Shown piece by piece: positions 9,483-19,622 of a stretch of DNA of 64,000 nt. Within the stretch, counting starts at the first letter, position 1, and the number at the start of each line of letters is the position of its first letter. The notes beneath the pieces were generated by a model. It was not told where the DNA came from and ran no database searches. It worked only from the letters and a program-made list of their open reading frames with translations. This stretch comes from Flavihumibacter soli. GTDB taxonomy: Bacteria; Bacteroidota; Bacteroidia; Sphingobacteriales; Sphingobacteriaceae. The stretch covers positions 124,001 to 188,000 of the forward strand of contig NZ_JAAFZB010000096.1 in assembly GCF_010692725.1 (NCBI RefSeq). The letters are read 5' to 3'. The position numbers and the translations under genes are program-made.

Positions 9483-9707
9483 TTAAGGAACAGGATCGTG
9501 CCCGTGACCTCCCCAGGGATTACAGCGGCCTATCCTTTTAAGCGTTAGCCAGCCGCCCTTAAAAGGTCCATACTTTTGTATGGCTTCAACACCATATTGG
9601 GAGCAGGTGGGCGTATAGCGGCAGCTCGCTCCGAGTAAAGGCGAAATGAAATACTGGTAGAATCTGATCAGTAATAAAAATAACTTTCCGATTGCCCTTT
9701 TGATCAT
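9483..9707 (-). CDS. yidD: Membrane protein insertion efficiency factor YidD
   Basis: This 74-residue protein shows the full YidD signature: [35 protein letters not shown] and the ending [14 protein letters not shown]. YidD is a small membrane-associated factor that helps YidC insert inner-membrane proteins. Its ATG overlaps the rnpA stop by 4 bp, the usual arrangement in this conserved cluster. An N-terminal amphipathic stretch is visible. Confidence 0.95.
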   Translation of the reverse strand: MIKRAIGKLFLLLIRFYQYFISPLLGASCRYTPTCSQYGVEAIQKYGPFKGGWLTLKRIGRCNPWGGHGHDPVP

Positions 9708-10105
9708 TTTATTTCTGTATGATTTTTCAGATAGGCCTCTTTAAGCTGATTTAATACCAGCTTAAGTTTTTTATTGATCATCTCGAACTGCGCTATCTCC
9801 TTTCCAACATATTGAAAGGCAAGCAGCAACTGTGAAGAATGCTCCTCCAGAAAGACGTACAGTTCTTCGGATTTGTTTAAACGATAAGATTCGCGGATAC
9901 GACGTTTGATCAGGTTTCTGTCTACCGCCCTTTTGAAGCGCCTCTTGGGCACATTAATCACTACCTGAACGGGAACATTTGCGGGAAACGCTTGTTTCAA
10001 CCACACTATGCGAAAGGGGTACAAAAGAAAAGAAGAGCCGTTATGAAAAAGCTCTTCTATAAGCTTTTTACTACATAACCGCTCTTCTTTTTTGAAAGTA
10101 TACAT
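9704..10105 (-). CDS. rnpA: Ribonuclease P protein component
   Basis: This 133-residue basic protein is the protein subunit of RNase P, which matures the 5' ends of tRNAs. The RNR-type motif appears as [22 protein letters not shown] in the central third, and the N-terminal [22 protein letters not shown] is typical. It lies 63 bp downstream of rpmH and overlaps yidD by 4 bp, the classic rpmH-rnpA-yidD order. Confidence 0.95.
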   Translation of the reverse strand: MYTFKKEERLCSKKLIEELFHNGSSFLLYPFRIVWLKQAFPANVPVQVVINVPKRRFKRAVDRNLIKRRIRESYRLNKSEELYVFLEEHSSQLLLAFQYVGKEIAQFEMINKKLKLVLNQLKEAYLKNHTEIK

Positions 10106-10168
10106 TTAAGATTGCCTAGCCTTTGAGAGTGCAGCGTTAAATCTGCGGAAGCAAAAAGCAATCAAATA

Positions 10169-10327
10169 TTATGCTTTATGACGACGAACATCAGAAACAG
10201 AAACTCTTTTTCTGCCTTTTGCTCTTCTGGATGCTAATACTCTTCTTCCGTTGGCACTGCTCATGCGCTCTCTGAAACCGTGCTTATTTCTTCTTTTCCT
10301 TTGAGATGGCTGGAATGTTCTTTTCAT
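10169..10327 (-). CDS. rpmH: 50S ribosomal protein L34
   Basis: A 52-residue frame runs from the ATG at 10327 to the TAA at 10169. The product begins [20 protein letters not shown] and ends [10 protein letters not shown]. The first half is an almost perfect L34 signature (KRTFQPS..RKR...HGFR.RM....GR.VL..RR.KGRKR). L34 is a small basic protein of the large ribosomal subunit. A strong Bacteroidetes promoter is visible just upstream, and rnpA follows. Confidence 0.98.
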   Translation of the reverse strand: MKRTFQPSQRKRRNKHGFRERMSSANGRRVLASRRAKGRKRVSVSDVRRHKA

Positions 10328-10363
10328 GACGTTTTATTATTTCTGCTTTTTAAAACAAGAGCG

Positions 10364-10394
10364 CAAATATAAGGTTGATTTCTTAATATTCAAA
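10364..10394 (-). promoter_or_regulatory. Predicted promoter of rpmH-rnpA-yidD-tsaB
   Basis: On the minus strand TTTG (10394-10391) is followed after exactly 19 bp by TATATTTG (10371-10364), a perfect match to the Bacteroidetes TTTG-N19-TAnnTTTG promoter. Transcription would begin near 10358, giving a leader of about 30 nt before the rpmH ATG at 10327. It serves as an internal standard for the promoter boxes proposed elsewhere in the window. Confidence 0.75.
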
Positions 10395-10580
10395 CTCTAT
10401 TTTAGAATTAGTTCGGCAAATTGGGTAGTGGCGCAAGCAGATCGCAAACCATTATTTCCTTATAACCCTTATCCAGCCACTTTACACGAAGTTACACCTT
10501 TTACATTTACTCCACATTTTTCTCACTGCATATTTTAAGCGGCCTTAGTAACCTATGGCTTAAATATGTAAATTTGACCC

Positions 10581-12053
10581 ATGTTAAGACAGAATCTACA
10601 GCAAAAACTTCTTCAAAAACTCTCTCCCCAGCAAATTCAGTTTATAAAATTACTGCAGGTTCCTACTGTTGCGCTTGATACCCGCATCAAAGAAGAACTT
10701 GAAGAAAATCCTGCGCTGGAAGACCTGAGCTTAACTAACATGAATGAACCGGCGGAAGAATATCCCGACCGGGATCCCGACGAAGATTCATTTAATGCAG
10801 AGGATTCCCAGGATAATTTCGATGAATTTAATGTAGACGATTATTTGCAGGATGACAACATAAATGACTACGGTTCCAAATATGAGCAGAATGGTGAGGA
10901 TGAAGATGATCGTAAAGAGATACCTATAGCCGTTCAAAGTTCCTTCTTTGAAAGCCTTCAAGCTCAGTTAGATCTTGTTCCACTATCTGACCAGGACTTT
11001 TTTATTGGTCAGCAGATAATCGGCAGCCTGGATGATGATGGATACCTGCGCCGGCCTATCAGTTCATTGGTTGATGACCTGGCCTTTTCTCAAAACGTAT
11101 TCGCAGAAGAGGAGGAAGTGCTGGAAATGCTTAAGGTAATCCAGTCTTTCGATCCTGCAGGGGTGGGTGCCAGGGATCTGCAGGAATGCCTCCTAATTCA
11201 ACTGCGCAAACGTGACCACATTCCAACCGTTCAGAAGGCTATTCTGGTAGTTGAGAAGTACCTCGAGGAATTTACCAAAAAGCACTATGACAAGCTGGAA
11301 AAGTCCTTGAATATGGGTTCGGATGAACTGAAGGAGGTGGTCAATGAGATCCTGAAACTTAACCCAAAGCCGGGTGACTCCAATGCGGTAACGACCAAGC
11401 AGCTACAAGTGATTCCGGATTTCCATATTAGCAACAATGATGGAACACTCGTATTAACTCTTAACTCTAAGAATGCTCCTGAGCTGCGCGTAAGCCGCTC
11501 TTATCAGGAAATGTTTGAGCATTATGATAAAACCGCGCAAAGAGATAAGAAACTCAAGGAAGCTGTCCAGTTTGTAAAACAAAAACTTGATTCAGCCCGC
11601 TGGTTTATAGATGCCATTAAGCAAAGACAGCAAACCTTGTTAAAAACGATGAACGCTATCATGAACTATCAATATGATTACTTCCTGACAGGCGACGACC
11701 GTAATCTCCGTCCAATGATCCTGAAGGATATAGCAGACAGAATCGGGATGGACATTTCAACCGTATCCAGGGTTGCAAACTCCAAATACGTACAGACTGA
11801 ATTTGGTACCTTTCTTCTTAAATCCTTCTTCTCTGAAGCTATACAGATGGATAGCGGTGAAGAGGTATCAAACAAAGAGGTAAAGAAAATTCTCGAGGAA
11901 TGCATTGGCAAGGAAGATAAACGCCGGCCTTTAGCAGATGAAAAATTAACTGAGATCCTAAAAGAAAAAGGTTACAACATTGCCCGCCGTACGGTAGCCA
12001 AATACAGGGAAGCAATGAATATTCCTGTAGCCCGTTTACGAAAAGAATTATAG
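10581..12053 (+). CDS. rpoN: RNA polymerase sigma-54 factor
   Basis: This 490-residue sigma factor has all three regions of the family. The N-terminal glutamine-rich activator-interacting region is MLRQNLQQKLLQKLSPQQIQ, with the ELEENPALE motif following. An acidic linker of about 70 residues comes next, then the core-binding domain, and the C-terminal RpoN box with the ARRTVAKYREAMNIPVARLRK element. Sigma-54 directs RNA polymerase to -24/-12 promoters and needs AAA+ activators. It is divergent from rpmH. A TAAATTTG -7-like box ends only 5 bp before the ATG, so the leader may be very short. It is convergent with the PorP-type gene. Confidence 0.97.
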   Translation: MLRQNLQQKLLQKLSPQQIQFIKLLQVPTVALDTRIKEELEENPALEDLSLTNMNEPAEEYPDRDPDEDSFNAEDSQDNFDEFNVDDYLQDDNINDYGSKYEQNGEDEDDRKEIPIAVQSSFFESLQAQLDLVPLSDQDFFIGQQIIGSLDDDGYLRRPISSLVDDLAFSQNVFAEEEEVLEMLKVIQSFDPAGVGARDLQECLLIQLRKRDHIPTVQKAILVVEKYLEEFTKKHYDKLEKSLNMGSDELKEVVNEILKLNPKPGDSNAVTTKQLQVIPDFHISNNDGTLVLTLNSKNAPELRVSRSYQEMFEHYDKTAQRDKKLKEAVQFVKQKLDSARWFIDAIKQRQQTLLKTMNAIMNYQYDYFLTGDDRNLRPMILKDIADRIGMDISTVSRVANSKYVQTEFGTFLLKSFFSEAIQMDSGEEVSNKEVKKILEECIGKEDKRRPLADEKLTEILKEKGYNIARRTVAKYREAMNIPVARLRKEL

Positions 12054-12080
12054 GGTCATTATCTCAACTCCCTGAAACTA

Positions 12081-13091
12081 TTACCAATTCCTTTGCGGAC
12101 AGGTTACTTTGTAACGGTTGTTAAGTAATAAGCCGAGTACAATCTCGTGCGTTCCATTGCTAACAGCCTGAAGGTCCGAGGTAGTGAAATCATAGGAATA
12201 ACTCAGGTTAAAGAAATGGCCGACATTAAACCCTGCCAGGGCTGCGAACGAATCATCCTTGCGGTAACTTCCTCCCACCCAGAACCTATCTTTAAAGGCA
12301 AGTTTCATATTCAGGTCCACAGACACAGGAACCGGAGACACCAGCTTCACCATAGTTGAAGGAATGGCGGCTATATCATCACTTAGATAAAATTTATATC
12401 CGGCCGTCATGAAAAAATGCGGCACCTGTTTCCCCTCATTATACTCTTCGAAGTCAGAAAAGTCAAGTTGCTGGCTAAGCAGCTGCTGTCCCGACACGCC
12501 TGCAAAGTATCGCGGGCCGTAAAGCCAGATACCTGCACCCAAATCTGGCTGGATCTGATTATCACTATTGTCTGAAATTGCCTGGTCGGTGGGATTTTCC
12601 AAAATAATCTTCGACCGGTCAAGATTAATACTTGACATCCCTGCGGCGACCCCGACGGCCAGGTTAATACTTTCGGTGAGCCCTAAGTGATAAGCATAAG
12701 TAAGATTAATATCAGTCCGGGTGAAAGGCCCGGTTTTATCTGATACTAGGTGGAATCCAATACCATGATGAGGTTCCGAGGCCTTATACGTTTGCACAAA
12801 ACTGCGACTCATCGGATTATTACCTTCTCCGGGAAACGATGTGGCGCTGCCCTCGGTGAACTTCTTGCCAATAGGCGCGTGTATGGAAAGGTAGGAAGTA
12901 ACCGGTGCATCGGTAAGGCCCTGCCACTGATTTCTGTACCCTGCTTTAACATCCGTGTAATTCTCAATTCCCGAAATAGCAGGATTAAGGATAAAATTAT
13001 TGAAAATGTATTGGGTATACTGAGGCTTCTGCTGCGAAATTGCGCTGTAATACATGCCTAAAAAGCACAACAGGCTTAGTAGTTTCTTCAT
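12081..13091 (-). CDS. Type IX secretion system membrane protein, PorP/SprF family
   Basis: This 336-residue protein has a signal peptide (MKKLLSLLCFLGMYYSAISQ), the PQYTQYIFNNFILNPAISG motif that opens almost all PorP/SprF proteins, and an outer-membrane barrel ending near SYSYDF. PorP/SprF proteins anchor or help export type B substrates of the type IX system at the outer membrane. Here it lies 2 bp downstream of a giant protein with a type B sorting domain, so it is probably that protein's dedicated partner. Confidence 0.92.
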   Translation of the reverse strand: MKKLLSLLCFLGMYYSAISQQKPQYTQYIFNNFILNPAISGIENYTDVKAGYRNQWQGLTDAPVTSYLSIHAPIGKKFTEGSATSFPGEGNNPMSRSFVQTYKASEPHHGIGFHLVSDKTGPFTRTDINLTYAYHLGLTESINLAVGVAAGMSSINLDRSKIILENPTDQAISDNSDNQIQPDLGAGIWLYGPRYFAGVSGQQLLSQQLDFSDFEEYNEGKQVPHFFMTAGYKFYLSDDIAAIPSTMVKLVSPVPVSVDLNMKLAFKDRFWVGGSYRKDDSFAALAGFNVGHFFNLSYSYDFTTSDLQAVSNGTHEIVLGLLLNNRYKVTCPQRNW

Positions 13092-13093
13092 TA

Positions 13094-16000
13094 TTATCGT
13101 AAAATAGTTACAGCCCCCGAAATAGTTTCGCGGCCGTTTTTCGGATTGATAATATAGTAATAAGTTCCGACTGGCAAGTCATCACCATTAAATTGACCTT
13201 TCCACGATTCGGTATAACCAACAGAACTGTATACTTTATTTCCAAACCGGTTAAAAACCTCAACGGTTACATCCGGATAGCTTTCGAGATATTTAATATT
13301 CCACTCATCATTTACACCATCGCTATTCGGAGTAAAAGCATTCGGAATAACAGGCATTTTTAATACTTTAACCAGAACTTCATCAGTTACCGTGCAGCTT
13401 CCCCTTGCGGCAACAGTGAGTGTATACGTAATATCTTCAACAGGCGATGCTATGGGATTTAATACATCATCCCTGTCAAGACCAGTTGAGGGAGTCCACT
13501 TATATATTAAACTGTCTCCAGTGGCCTGCGCGCCCAGCCTTATCTCCCCGCCTTCCAAAACTCTCAGATCTTCACCTGCTGTAGCATCTGGCAACCCAAT
13601 AACCGTAACTGTTTGTGTTTTAAAGTCCGTACAGCTGTTAAGCCCGGTAAAAGTGTAGGTCAGTGTATGTGTGCCCGCACCGGCTACACCGGGATTAAAT
13701 GTACCATCCGGTGAAATTCCGGGGCCGGAATAAACTCCCTGCCCTGCTATTCCATTTATTAAGCGTCCCTGTGTGAGTTGGAAAGGAGCTACATCACCGC
13801 AAACAGCCGGAATTGAATCAAAAGCTATTTCAGGCTCTGCTTTCAATACTATCTCCCTAACCTGCTCACTTATACAAACCTCTCCTGAAAAAGCCAGCAT
13901 TTTTACCCGGTAGGTTTTCTCGGCAGGGGAATTGAAAACCGGATACTGATGCTCATAATGTTTAAAAGATTCGCCACGAAGGTTTGGATTCTCATCAACC
14001 ACGATGGTTTCAGGTTCGTTGTCAAGATCAAATATCCACACAATCCTGGTCAGTTCACCGAAATCAACGCTGGCCCTGTCTTCGACAATTACCGGCTTGC
14101 TGCTACACAGCTTATCGGCATCTATCACCACGAACTCGGCTTTAGGGATACTCCCATTGACCCTCAAAGTTTTAGAAAGCTCCACCTGGCATCCATTTGC
14201 TGAAATGATTGTCAGTGTCACTGGATAATTACCGGCAGCTGTATATTTATGACTGGCATTTTTTATTGATGAGGTATTATTCTCAACGGTGGCATTGGGA
14301 TCTCCGAAATTCCACAAGTATTTGGCCTGAGTGGTATCGCCCGGAATAATTGACTTGTCTAGAAACTGTGCTCTCGAATCGGCAAGACAAACTTCAGGAA
14401 GTTCGAAATCGACTATCGGGAGACTACTAACCTGAATGGTTTGTGTTACCGGATCGCTTGTACAACTTTTATCGCCGCCGGAAGTGAGCGTTACTGTATA
14501 AGTTCCTGCTTTCAAATAAGTATGACTGGGATTCTTTTCATTGGAGGTCTGCCCATCACCAAAATCCCAGTTCCACTTATTAATTTCCCCTTGCGTAACA
14601 ATAGAACGATCGGTGAATAAAACCGGTTTAGTCTCACAAATATCTGGTGCAATCTCAAAGACAGCTTTTGGCCGGCTTAAGATTACCAGTTCTTTAACCA
14701 GTACCACTGGCTCACAATTAGATTCATTCGTCACTGTAAGCTTAACTTTATAAGTTCCACCTTCACTGAAAATATGAACGGGATTTTGTAAGGTAGAAGT
14801 ATTGTCAGTTGAAAGGGAATCACCAAAATCCCAAAGCCAGGTTGTTATCGGACGACCCTGCCCATTACTTTCATCGGTAAACAATACACTATCCCCAGCA
14901 CAAACGTCCAGGGTGCCCTTAAACTCAGGGACGGGAGGATTAAATATTGAAAAATCAAAAAACAGCTGTTCACTGCTCCCACATCCATCCCCTAACGTTT
15001 TTTCAGCAATTACATTGACCGTATACTCATTCGCCCGGGCATACCTGATTGTATCGCTCAGTTCATAAACATTATAAGTAAGGTCATTCTCAATATATGT
15101 CCGGGCTGGCACAGGACTGCTGACTGATCTCGCCGGACCACCGTCTTCCAGGTTCCATATAAGTTTGGTGGCAGCATACGGCAGGCTCACCCTAAATTTT
15201 AAGGGTTCGTTTATACAACCCGTGGTAGTAATCACATTCTTCACCCTGGTTTCAAGTTCAATACCAAGACTTTTGACGTTCGCACCTGCAGAGTATCCGT
15301 AAGATTCAGCACTGCCGAAACCGTAAGCTATTGCATTAAAACCTTTATCAGCCCTTAAATTATGGACTCCGGCATTCACGGTAAGCTGCGCATATGAATA
15401 AGCTGGGTCCCCGGAAATGGGACGGAAAGAAACAGGTGCCCCATCAAGCCGAAAACTGGATGCGGCACCTGTTTCTATTATTACATTGATAAAATGGGAG
15501 ACTATCAGATATGCTGCCGACGAATAGACTGTTATATTATCGATGTTTTGCTCCACCGAATTCAAAAAGATCATTTCGGGATCCCCGGCTTCTTCGGCAA
15601 TAAAGTTACAGCTTATTGATCGGCGCTGTGTGACCGCATACTGAACCACCTGAATGGGTTTATCTGATTCAACGACATTTGGTGATTGCGAATCAAACTC
15701 ATAGTAAAAGTTGTTAACAAATTCTGCATTAGGTACTGTGCGGCCATTTAGCTTTACCACTGCCGTTGGATCACTCTTTAAGATTCGAATAATATCATAA
15801 TCTCTTGACTTAAGGGGAGCGGTTATAAATTTCCTGCCCCACGATTTTGTAGGGTATACCTGCTGGTAAAGATTATCAGACGAACCGGTTCCATCCTCCC
15901 CGCAGCCAATCGCTATTTTGCCGCTTCCCGAAAAAACTGCAATTCTCTTGCATGGTTCAGCGGTGGTTGTAATCGATCTTATAGTACTTCCCGTCAGATC

Positions 16001-16642
16001 TACACCCATTGAAGAACCCAAAGGCGATATGTATGTACTCTTTCCAAGCACCTGGTAGATTTGGCCTTTATTCAGGTTAACGATGAACGGCACCCCGGCC
16101 GGATGGCCATGTGTCTCAGCAGCCGGGGTAATCTCTACCTGGGTATTGTCCTCGACTGCAATGACGAAAAAGTATGAAAACGAGTTCGTTTGATTTGAGA
16201 TCTGGGTGTAATTTATCGAATAGTATTCTTTTCCTAAGGCGGGAGTAGGCAATACAAGTGTAGCCCCGGAAACATTTTGATTATAAATGTGTGCGTATAC
16301 TACAACAGGCCTTTCAGCTGTTATGTGTATTGCCTGATTTGACAGGCCTTCCTGGCGCAGGTATGCAGATTGCGGAATTTCAACAGTTGTAATCGAATTT
16401 GCAGTCACTGAGTAGGTGGCGGAATGTCCGATGCCGGGAATTTCCAGCCGACCGCTGGTACTTACATCGGACGTAATATAAACCACCATCCGCTGGGTGT
16501 TATTGTCGTAACCACGGACATGATTACCGTAGCCAAGCCAAAAATCACGACCCTTGTTTGAAGTGCTCTGCGCAAAAACATTATTCGTTGTCATCACTAA
16601 CATCACGACCAAGAAACAAAGTTTTGCGAGCCGTTTAAACAT
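13094..16642 (-). CDS. PKD-domain surface protein with gliding-motility-type C-terminal sorting domain
   Basis: The protein is 1182 residues from the ATG at 16642. This ATG gives a clean signal peptide (MFKRLAKLCFLVVMLVMTT..VFAQ); an in-frame upstream start at 16675 would bury it. The N-terminal third resembles an IgGFc-binding-type domain (GRDFWLGYG, HITAERPVVVYAHIYN). At least three PKD-type repeats follow, each with a W.WDFGD or YLWNFGD core. The last 90 residues form the gliding-motility-associated C-terminal domain (NAFTPNSDGVNDEW, VFNRFGNKVY, LPVGTYYYII). It is probably exported by the type IX system, as a likely adhesin. It forms an operon with the PorP/SprF gene. Confidence 0.9.
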   Translation of the reverse strand: MFKRLAKLCFLVVMLVMTTNNVFAQSTSNKGRDFWLGYGNHVRGYDNNTQRMVVYITSDVSTSGRLEIPGIGHSATYSVTANSITTVEIPQSAYLRQEGLSNQAIHITAERPVVVYAHIYNQNVSGATLVLPTPALGKEYYSINYTQISNQTNSFSYFFVIAVEDNTQVEITPAAETHGHPAGVPFIVNLNKGQIYQVLGKSTYISPLGSSMGVDLTGSTIRSITTTAEPCKRIAVFSGSGKIAIGCGEDGTGSSDNLYQQVYPTKSWGRKFITAPLKSRDYDIIRILKSDPTAVVKLNGRTVPNAEFVNNFYYEFDSQSPNVVESDKPIQVVQYAVTQRRSISCNFIAEEAGDPEMIFLNSVEQNIDNITVYSSAAYLIVSHFINVIIETGAASSFRLDGAPVSFRPISGDPAYSYAQLTVNAGVHNLRADKGFNAIAYGFGSAESYGYSAGANVKSLGIELETRVKNVITTTGCINEPLKFRVSLPYAATKLIWNLEDGGPARSVSSPVPARTYIENDLTYNVYELSDTIRYARANEYTVNVIAEKTLGDGCGSSEQLFFDFSIFNPPVPEFKGTLDVCAGDSVLFTDESNGQGRPITTWLWDFGDSLSTDNTSTLQNPVHIFSEGGTYKVKLTVTNESNCEPVVLVKELVILSRPKAVFEIAPDICETKPVLFTDRSIVTQGEINKWNWDFGDGQTSNEKNPSHTYLKAGTYTVTLTSGGDKSCTSDPVTQTIQVSSLPIVDFELPEVCLADSRAQFLDKSIIPGDTTQAKYLWNFGDPNATVENNTSSIKNASHKYTAAGNYPVTLTIISANGCQVELSKTLRVNGSIPKAEFVVIDADKLCSSKPVIVEDRASVDFGELTRIVWIFDLDNEPETIVVDENPNLRGESFKHYEHQYPVFNSPAEKTYRVKMLAFSGEVCISEQVREIVLKAEPEIAFDSIPAVCGDVAPFQLTQGRLINGIAGQGVYSGPGISPDGTFNPGVAGAGTHTLTYTFTGLNSCTDFKTQTVTVIGLPDATAGEDLRVLEGGEIRLGAQATGDSLIYKWTPSTGLDRDDVLNPIASPVEDITYTLTVAARGSCTVTDEVLVKVLKMPVIPNAFTPNSDGVNDEWNIKYLESYPDVTVEVFNRFGNKVYSSVGYTESWKGQFNGDDLPVGTYYYIINPKNGRETISGAVTILR

Positions 16643-16854
16643 CACTCCATTTATGAAACATTGATGACTTATCATAAAGTTACAAAGACTGTTAAAGAAA
16701 ATCGTCTTTCGTGAGTCTTTTCTTTAAATCCCACAAGAACATAAATTTGCTCTCGATTTTTAATCACTCATGCCGAAATAGTAGCAGCAATGATTTACTT
16801 TCACGGATCAGATAATAAAAACCCACCTTTATACCATTTTTATCAACATATTCA

Positions 16855-17712
16855 ATGAGAATCTCAAATTTTACACTTCTGATCCAAAAGCTAATTACGC
16901 TCGCTTTTCTTCTTTTCACTGGAACTTCTTTTAGCATTGCGGCGACTGTCGATACAATTGTTACTTATAGCCCGGCTATGAAGAAAAACATCAAAGCAGT
17001 CGTGATCAGGCCCTCAAACTCGGAAGTTTCCGCTGCGCTGCCCGTAGTTTATCTCCTGCACGGCCATGGGGGTAACTATGCAAACTGGATATCGAAGGCA
17101 CCAGAGTTAAAGAATTACTCCGATCAGTACAAAATACTCATTGTTTGTCCTGATGGTGAAACAGCGAGCTGGTATTTCGACAGCCCTGAACTTCCGGGTT
17201 CCAGATACGAAACCTATATATCTGTCGAGCTGGTTAACTGGATAGATAAGCACTATCCTACCATCAAGAGTAAGTCCGGCAGGGCAATCACCGGTCTGAG
17301 CATGGGCGGTCACGGAGCGCTGTATCTGGCATTTAAACACCAGGACGTCTTCGGAGCGGCAGGCAGCATGAGCGGCGGACTTGATCTGCGGCCTTTTCCG
17401 AAAAACTGGAGCATTGCAGCACACTTAGGATCTTACGCTGAACATCCTGATAACTGGGTTCAAAACAGTGTTATCAATTTAACCCACTTGCTTACGCCCG
17501 GCTCCTTGAAGTTAATGATTGACTGTGGCACTCAGGATTTCTTTTATAATGTGAATGATGCGTTTCACCAAAAGCTTTTAGACACGAACATCCCACATGA
17601 TTTTATCTCGAGACCCGGAACACATGACTGGAATTACTGGCGAAATGCAGTTAAGTACCAGTTGCTTTTTATGAGCGATTATTTTTCTCAGAATACCTTG
17701 CTAAGGAACTAA
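16855..17712 (+). CDS. Secreted alpha/beta-hydrolase esterase (esterase D / FrmB-like family)
   Basis: This 285-residue protein has a signal peptide ending near SFSIAATVD and an esterase-D fold. The nucleophile elbow GLSMGGHGALYLA (Ser near residue 149) is preceded by VVYLLHGHGGNYANW, which forms the oxyanion region. The likely acid is in DCGTQDFF and the catalytic His in GTHDWNYW near residue 258. Relatives include acetyl-xylan and feruloyl esterases, tributyrin esterases and S-formylglutathione hydrolases. The substrate is unknown, but export suggests polymer or ester breakdown in the periplasm or outside. Its 3' end overlaps the convergent lipid kinase gene by 12 bp. Confidence 0.85.
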   Translation: MRISNFTLLIQKLITLAFLLFTGTSFSIAATVDTIVTYSPAMKKNIKAVVIRPSNSEVSAALPVVYLLHGHGGNYANWISKAPELKNYSDQYKILIVCPDGETASWYFDSPELPGSRYETYISVELVNWIDKHYPTIKSKSGRAITGLSMGGHGALYLAFKHQDVFGAAGSMSGGLDLRPFPKNWSIAAHLGSYAEHPDNWVQNSVINLTHLLTPGSLKLMIDCGTQDFFYNVNDAFHQKLLDTNIPHDFISRPGTHDWNYWRNAVKYQLLFMSDYFSQNTLLRN

Positions 17713-18597
17713 GAATTCAAGAGCCTGCGGTTGAACTTCGATGATTATTTCAAGGAGTTCCGGCAACTCCATTCGCTCATCATCAATGTGGCAATCGCTG
17801 CCATGCCACTTCAGCTTTATCTGTTTACCTTGTATAATCATTAAAGCAGGATTGACCTGGTGGCCTTTAAGCTTATCTGAAATATGATCTTGAAACTCGT
17901 CGCGGTGCCCCTCGGGAAGTAGTAACACATCAAACACCCCATCGTCGACTTCGGCATCCGGCCCAAGAAAAAGATTTGGACCGATTGACTTAATATTAAG
18001 GATCTCCACCATCAGGTAATCACCCGAATAATCCGCCCCATCTATCTCAATTTCACAATAACAGGTAGTGGCAGATGAAATTATGTTGCGTAATTCCTCG
18101 AGGGCAAGTTCCAGTTCCTCTTCAGGGCTATGGGGCTTGATCTTATCAGAACTCTGCATCCTTCTGATCAGGGAGGGGAAGATCCCATAACCTACGGCTT
18201 CTATAAAAAAACTTTTTCCCTCCAGGCCCTTGACTCTTCCTACATCAAACGAGCGTTTTCTATAAGACTGCCATAATTCTACCGCCGCTTCTGTCGTTTC
18301 TTCTACTTCAAGAGTCTTGGCGAGGTTATTTGCGGTTCCTAGTGGCAGAATAGCCACTGGAAATCTTTTGTCCAGTAAACTTCTTTGCAGCAGTTTGTCG
18401 GCAACCTTTCTAACCGTACCATCACCTCCTGCGACAATTAAAAAATCTGTATCGTCACTGAATTTGTCCCATCCTTTTTCTTTCACTGAAGCGTATTCGC
18501 AACTAAACCCTTTTGCTTCAATCAGTTCTATTAATTCCTGATTTGAGTGATCTTTATCCCCCGCCTTTGCGTTGTGCAATAATTTAACTTTAGCCAT
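17701..18597 (-). CDS. Diacylglycerol kinase family lipid kinase
   Basis: This 298-residue protein has the N-terminal DAGK catalytic fold with the nucleotide-binding motif GGDGTV at residues 57-62 and the PLGTANNLAKTL segment. The C-terminal half is the YegS/DgkB-type beta-sandwich (EAVGYGIFPSLI, GPDAEVDDGVFDVLLL). Such kinases phosphorylate diacylglycerol or related lipids with ATP. The exact lipid cannot be told. It is divergent from surE and overlaps the esterase gene tail to tail by 12 bp. Confidence 0.9.
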   Translation of the reverse strand: MAKVKLLHNAKAGDKDHSNQELIELIEAKGFSCEYASVKEKGWDKFSDDTDFLIVAGGDGTVRKVADKLLQRSLLDKRFPVAILPLGTANNLAKTLEVEETTEAAVELWQSYRKRSFDVGRVKGLEGKSFFIEAVGYGIFPSLIRRMQSSDKIKPHSPEEELELALEELRNIISSATTCYCEIEIDGADYSGDYLMVEILNIKSIGPNLFLGPDAEVDDGVFDVLLLPEGHRDEFQDHISDKLKGHQVNPALMIIQGKQIKLKWHGSDCHIDDERMELPELLEIIIEVQPQALEFLVP

Positions 18598-18662
18598 AAT
18601 ATAATTTGTTCTAAAACATAGAAGGAGGTTTTTGGTTGGCTTTATAAAAACTATTTTTCATT

Positions 18663-19415
18663 ATGAGGATCTTAGTAACAAATGATGACGGAATCTATAG
18701 TCCCGGGATTGCTGCGTTGGCCCATGCTGCGGGGATGTTTGGCGAGGTAAGAGTTGTTGCACCCGATGTTGAGCAGTCATCTATGGGTCATGCGGTCACG
18801 CATTCCAGACCACTCTCCTATAAAAAGTCGCCCATTGAATTTAAGGGAATTGAAGCTTACCGGGTTAATGGAACACCGGCCGATTGCGTTGCACTGGGTA
18901 CTCATTTATGGGCAAATACCGACCTGGTGCTTTCCGGAATAAATATGGGGCCGAACCTCGGAAATTCGATGTGGCATTCAGGAACCCTTGCGGCTGCAAA
19001 ACAAGCTGCTTTGTTAGGCATCAAGGCCGTGGCCTTAAGCACCCCGGTAGGTAAGACTGAGCCGGACTTTAAAGCCCTTGAGCCGTGGGTACAAAAAACC
19101 CTGGCCCTACTTTCTGAAATACGAGAGCACGGACTTTATAATGTGAACTTTCCGGCAAATCCGCAGGGAATCCGGTGGACCAGACAATCAGTACGCCTTT
19201 ATGACGGACATATAGTACCTGGAACTGATCCTATGGGCAGGAAACATTACTGGTTTACTGTAACACCTCTTGAGCCTGCTGAAGAGGGGACTGACCGATG
19301 GGCAGTGGAAAATAACTTTGTATCGATCACCCCCCTGCGGCTTGACCTGACAAACGAACAAGAACTAAAGGCTGCCATAGAGCAGGCTCCGGCCGATACT
19401 CCTGACCGATTATAA
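18663..19415 (+). CDS. surE: 5'/3'-nucleotidase SurE
   Basis: This 250-residue metal-dependent phosphatase acts on nucleoside monophosphates and short polyphosphates in stationary-phase and stress metabolism. The N-terminal MRILVTNDDGIYSPGI holds the metal-binding Asp pair. SSMGHAVT and the GTPADCVALG and GINMGPNLGNSMWHSGTLAAA stretches are highly conserved. The length is normal and the ATG is unambiguous. It is divergent from the lipid kinase. Confidence 0.96.
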   Translation: MRILVTNDDGIYSPGIAALAHAAGMFGEVRVVAPDVEQSSMGHAVTHSRPLSYKKSPIEFKGIEAYRVNGTPADCVALGTHLWANTDLVLSGINMGPNLGNSMWHSGTLAAAKQAALLGIKAVALSTPVGKTEPDFKALEPWVQKTLALLSEIREHGLYNVNFPANPQGIRWTRQSVRLYDGHIVPGTDPMGRKHYWFTVTPLEPAEEGTDRWAVENNFVSITPLRLDLTNEQELKAAIEQAPADTPDRL

Positions 19416-19622
19416 TCCCGTCGAGCCAGAATACCAGAATAGATGAAGGCGGTTGATAAAGTTAAGGCTTAAGCCCATTAAAATGAACTTGACCATAAAC
19501 TGGATCGAACAACCTTTACAATTCTTTCCTTCAACATGTTGATGCGCATAAGTGTTCTTCAGCAAGCCACTTCCCCATCATTACCAAATTCAACAGATTT
19601 CATTATTTCGACGGCTTTCAAC

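Noticed and set aside
10326-10538. A 70-codon plus-strand frame between rpmH and rpoN
   Set aside because: It covers the rpmH promoter and has low-complexity sequence; the region is a divergent promoter region.
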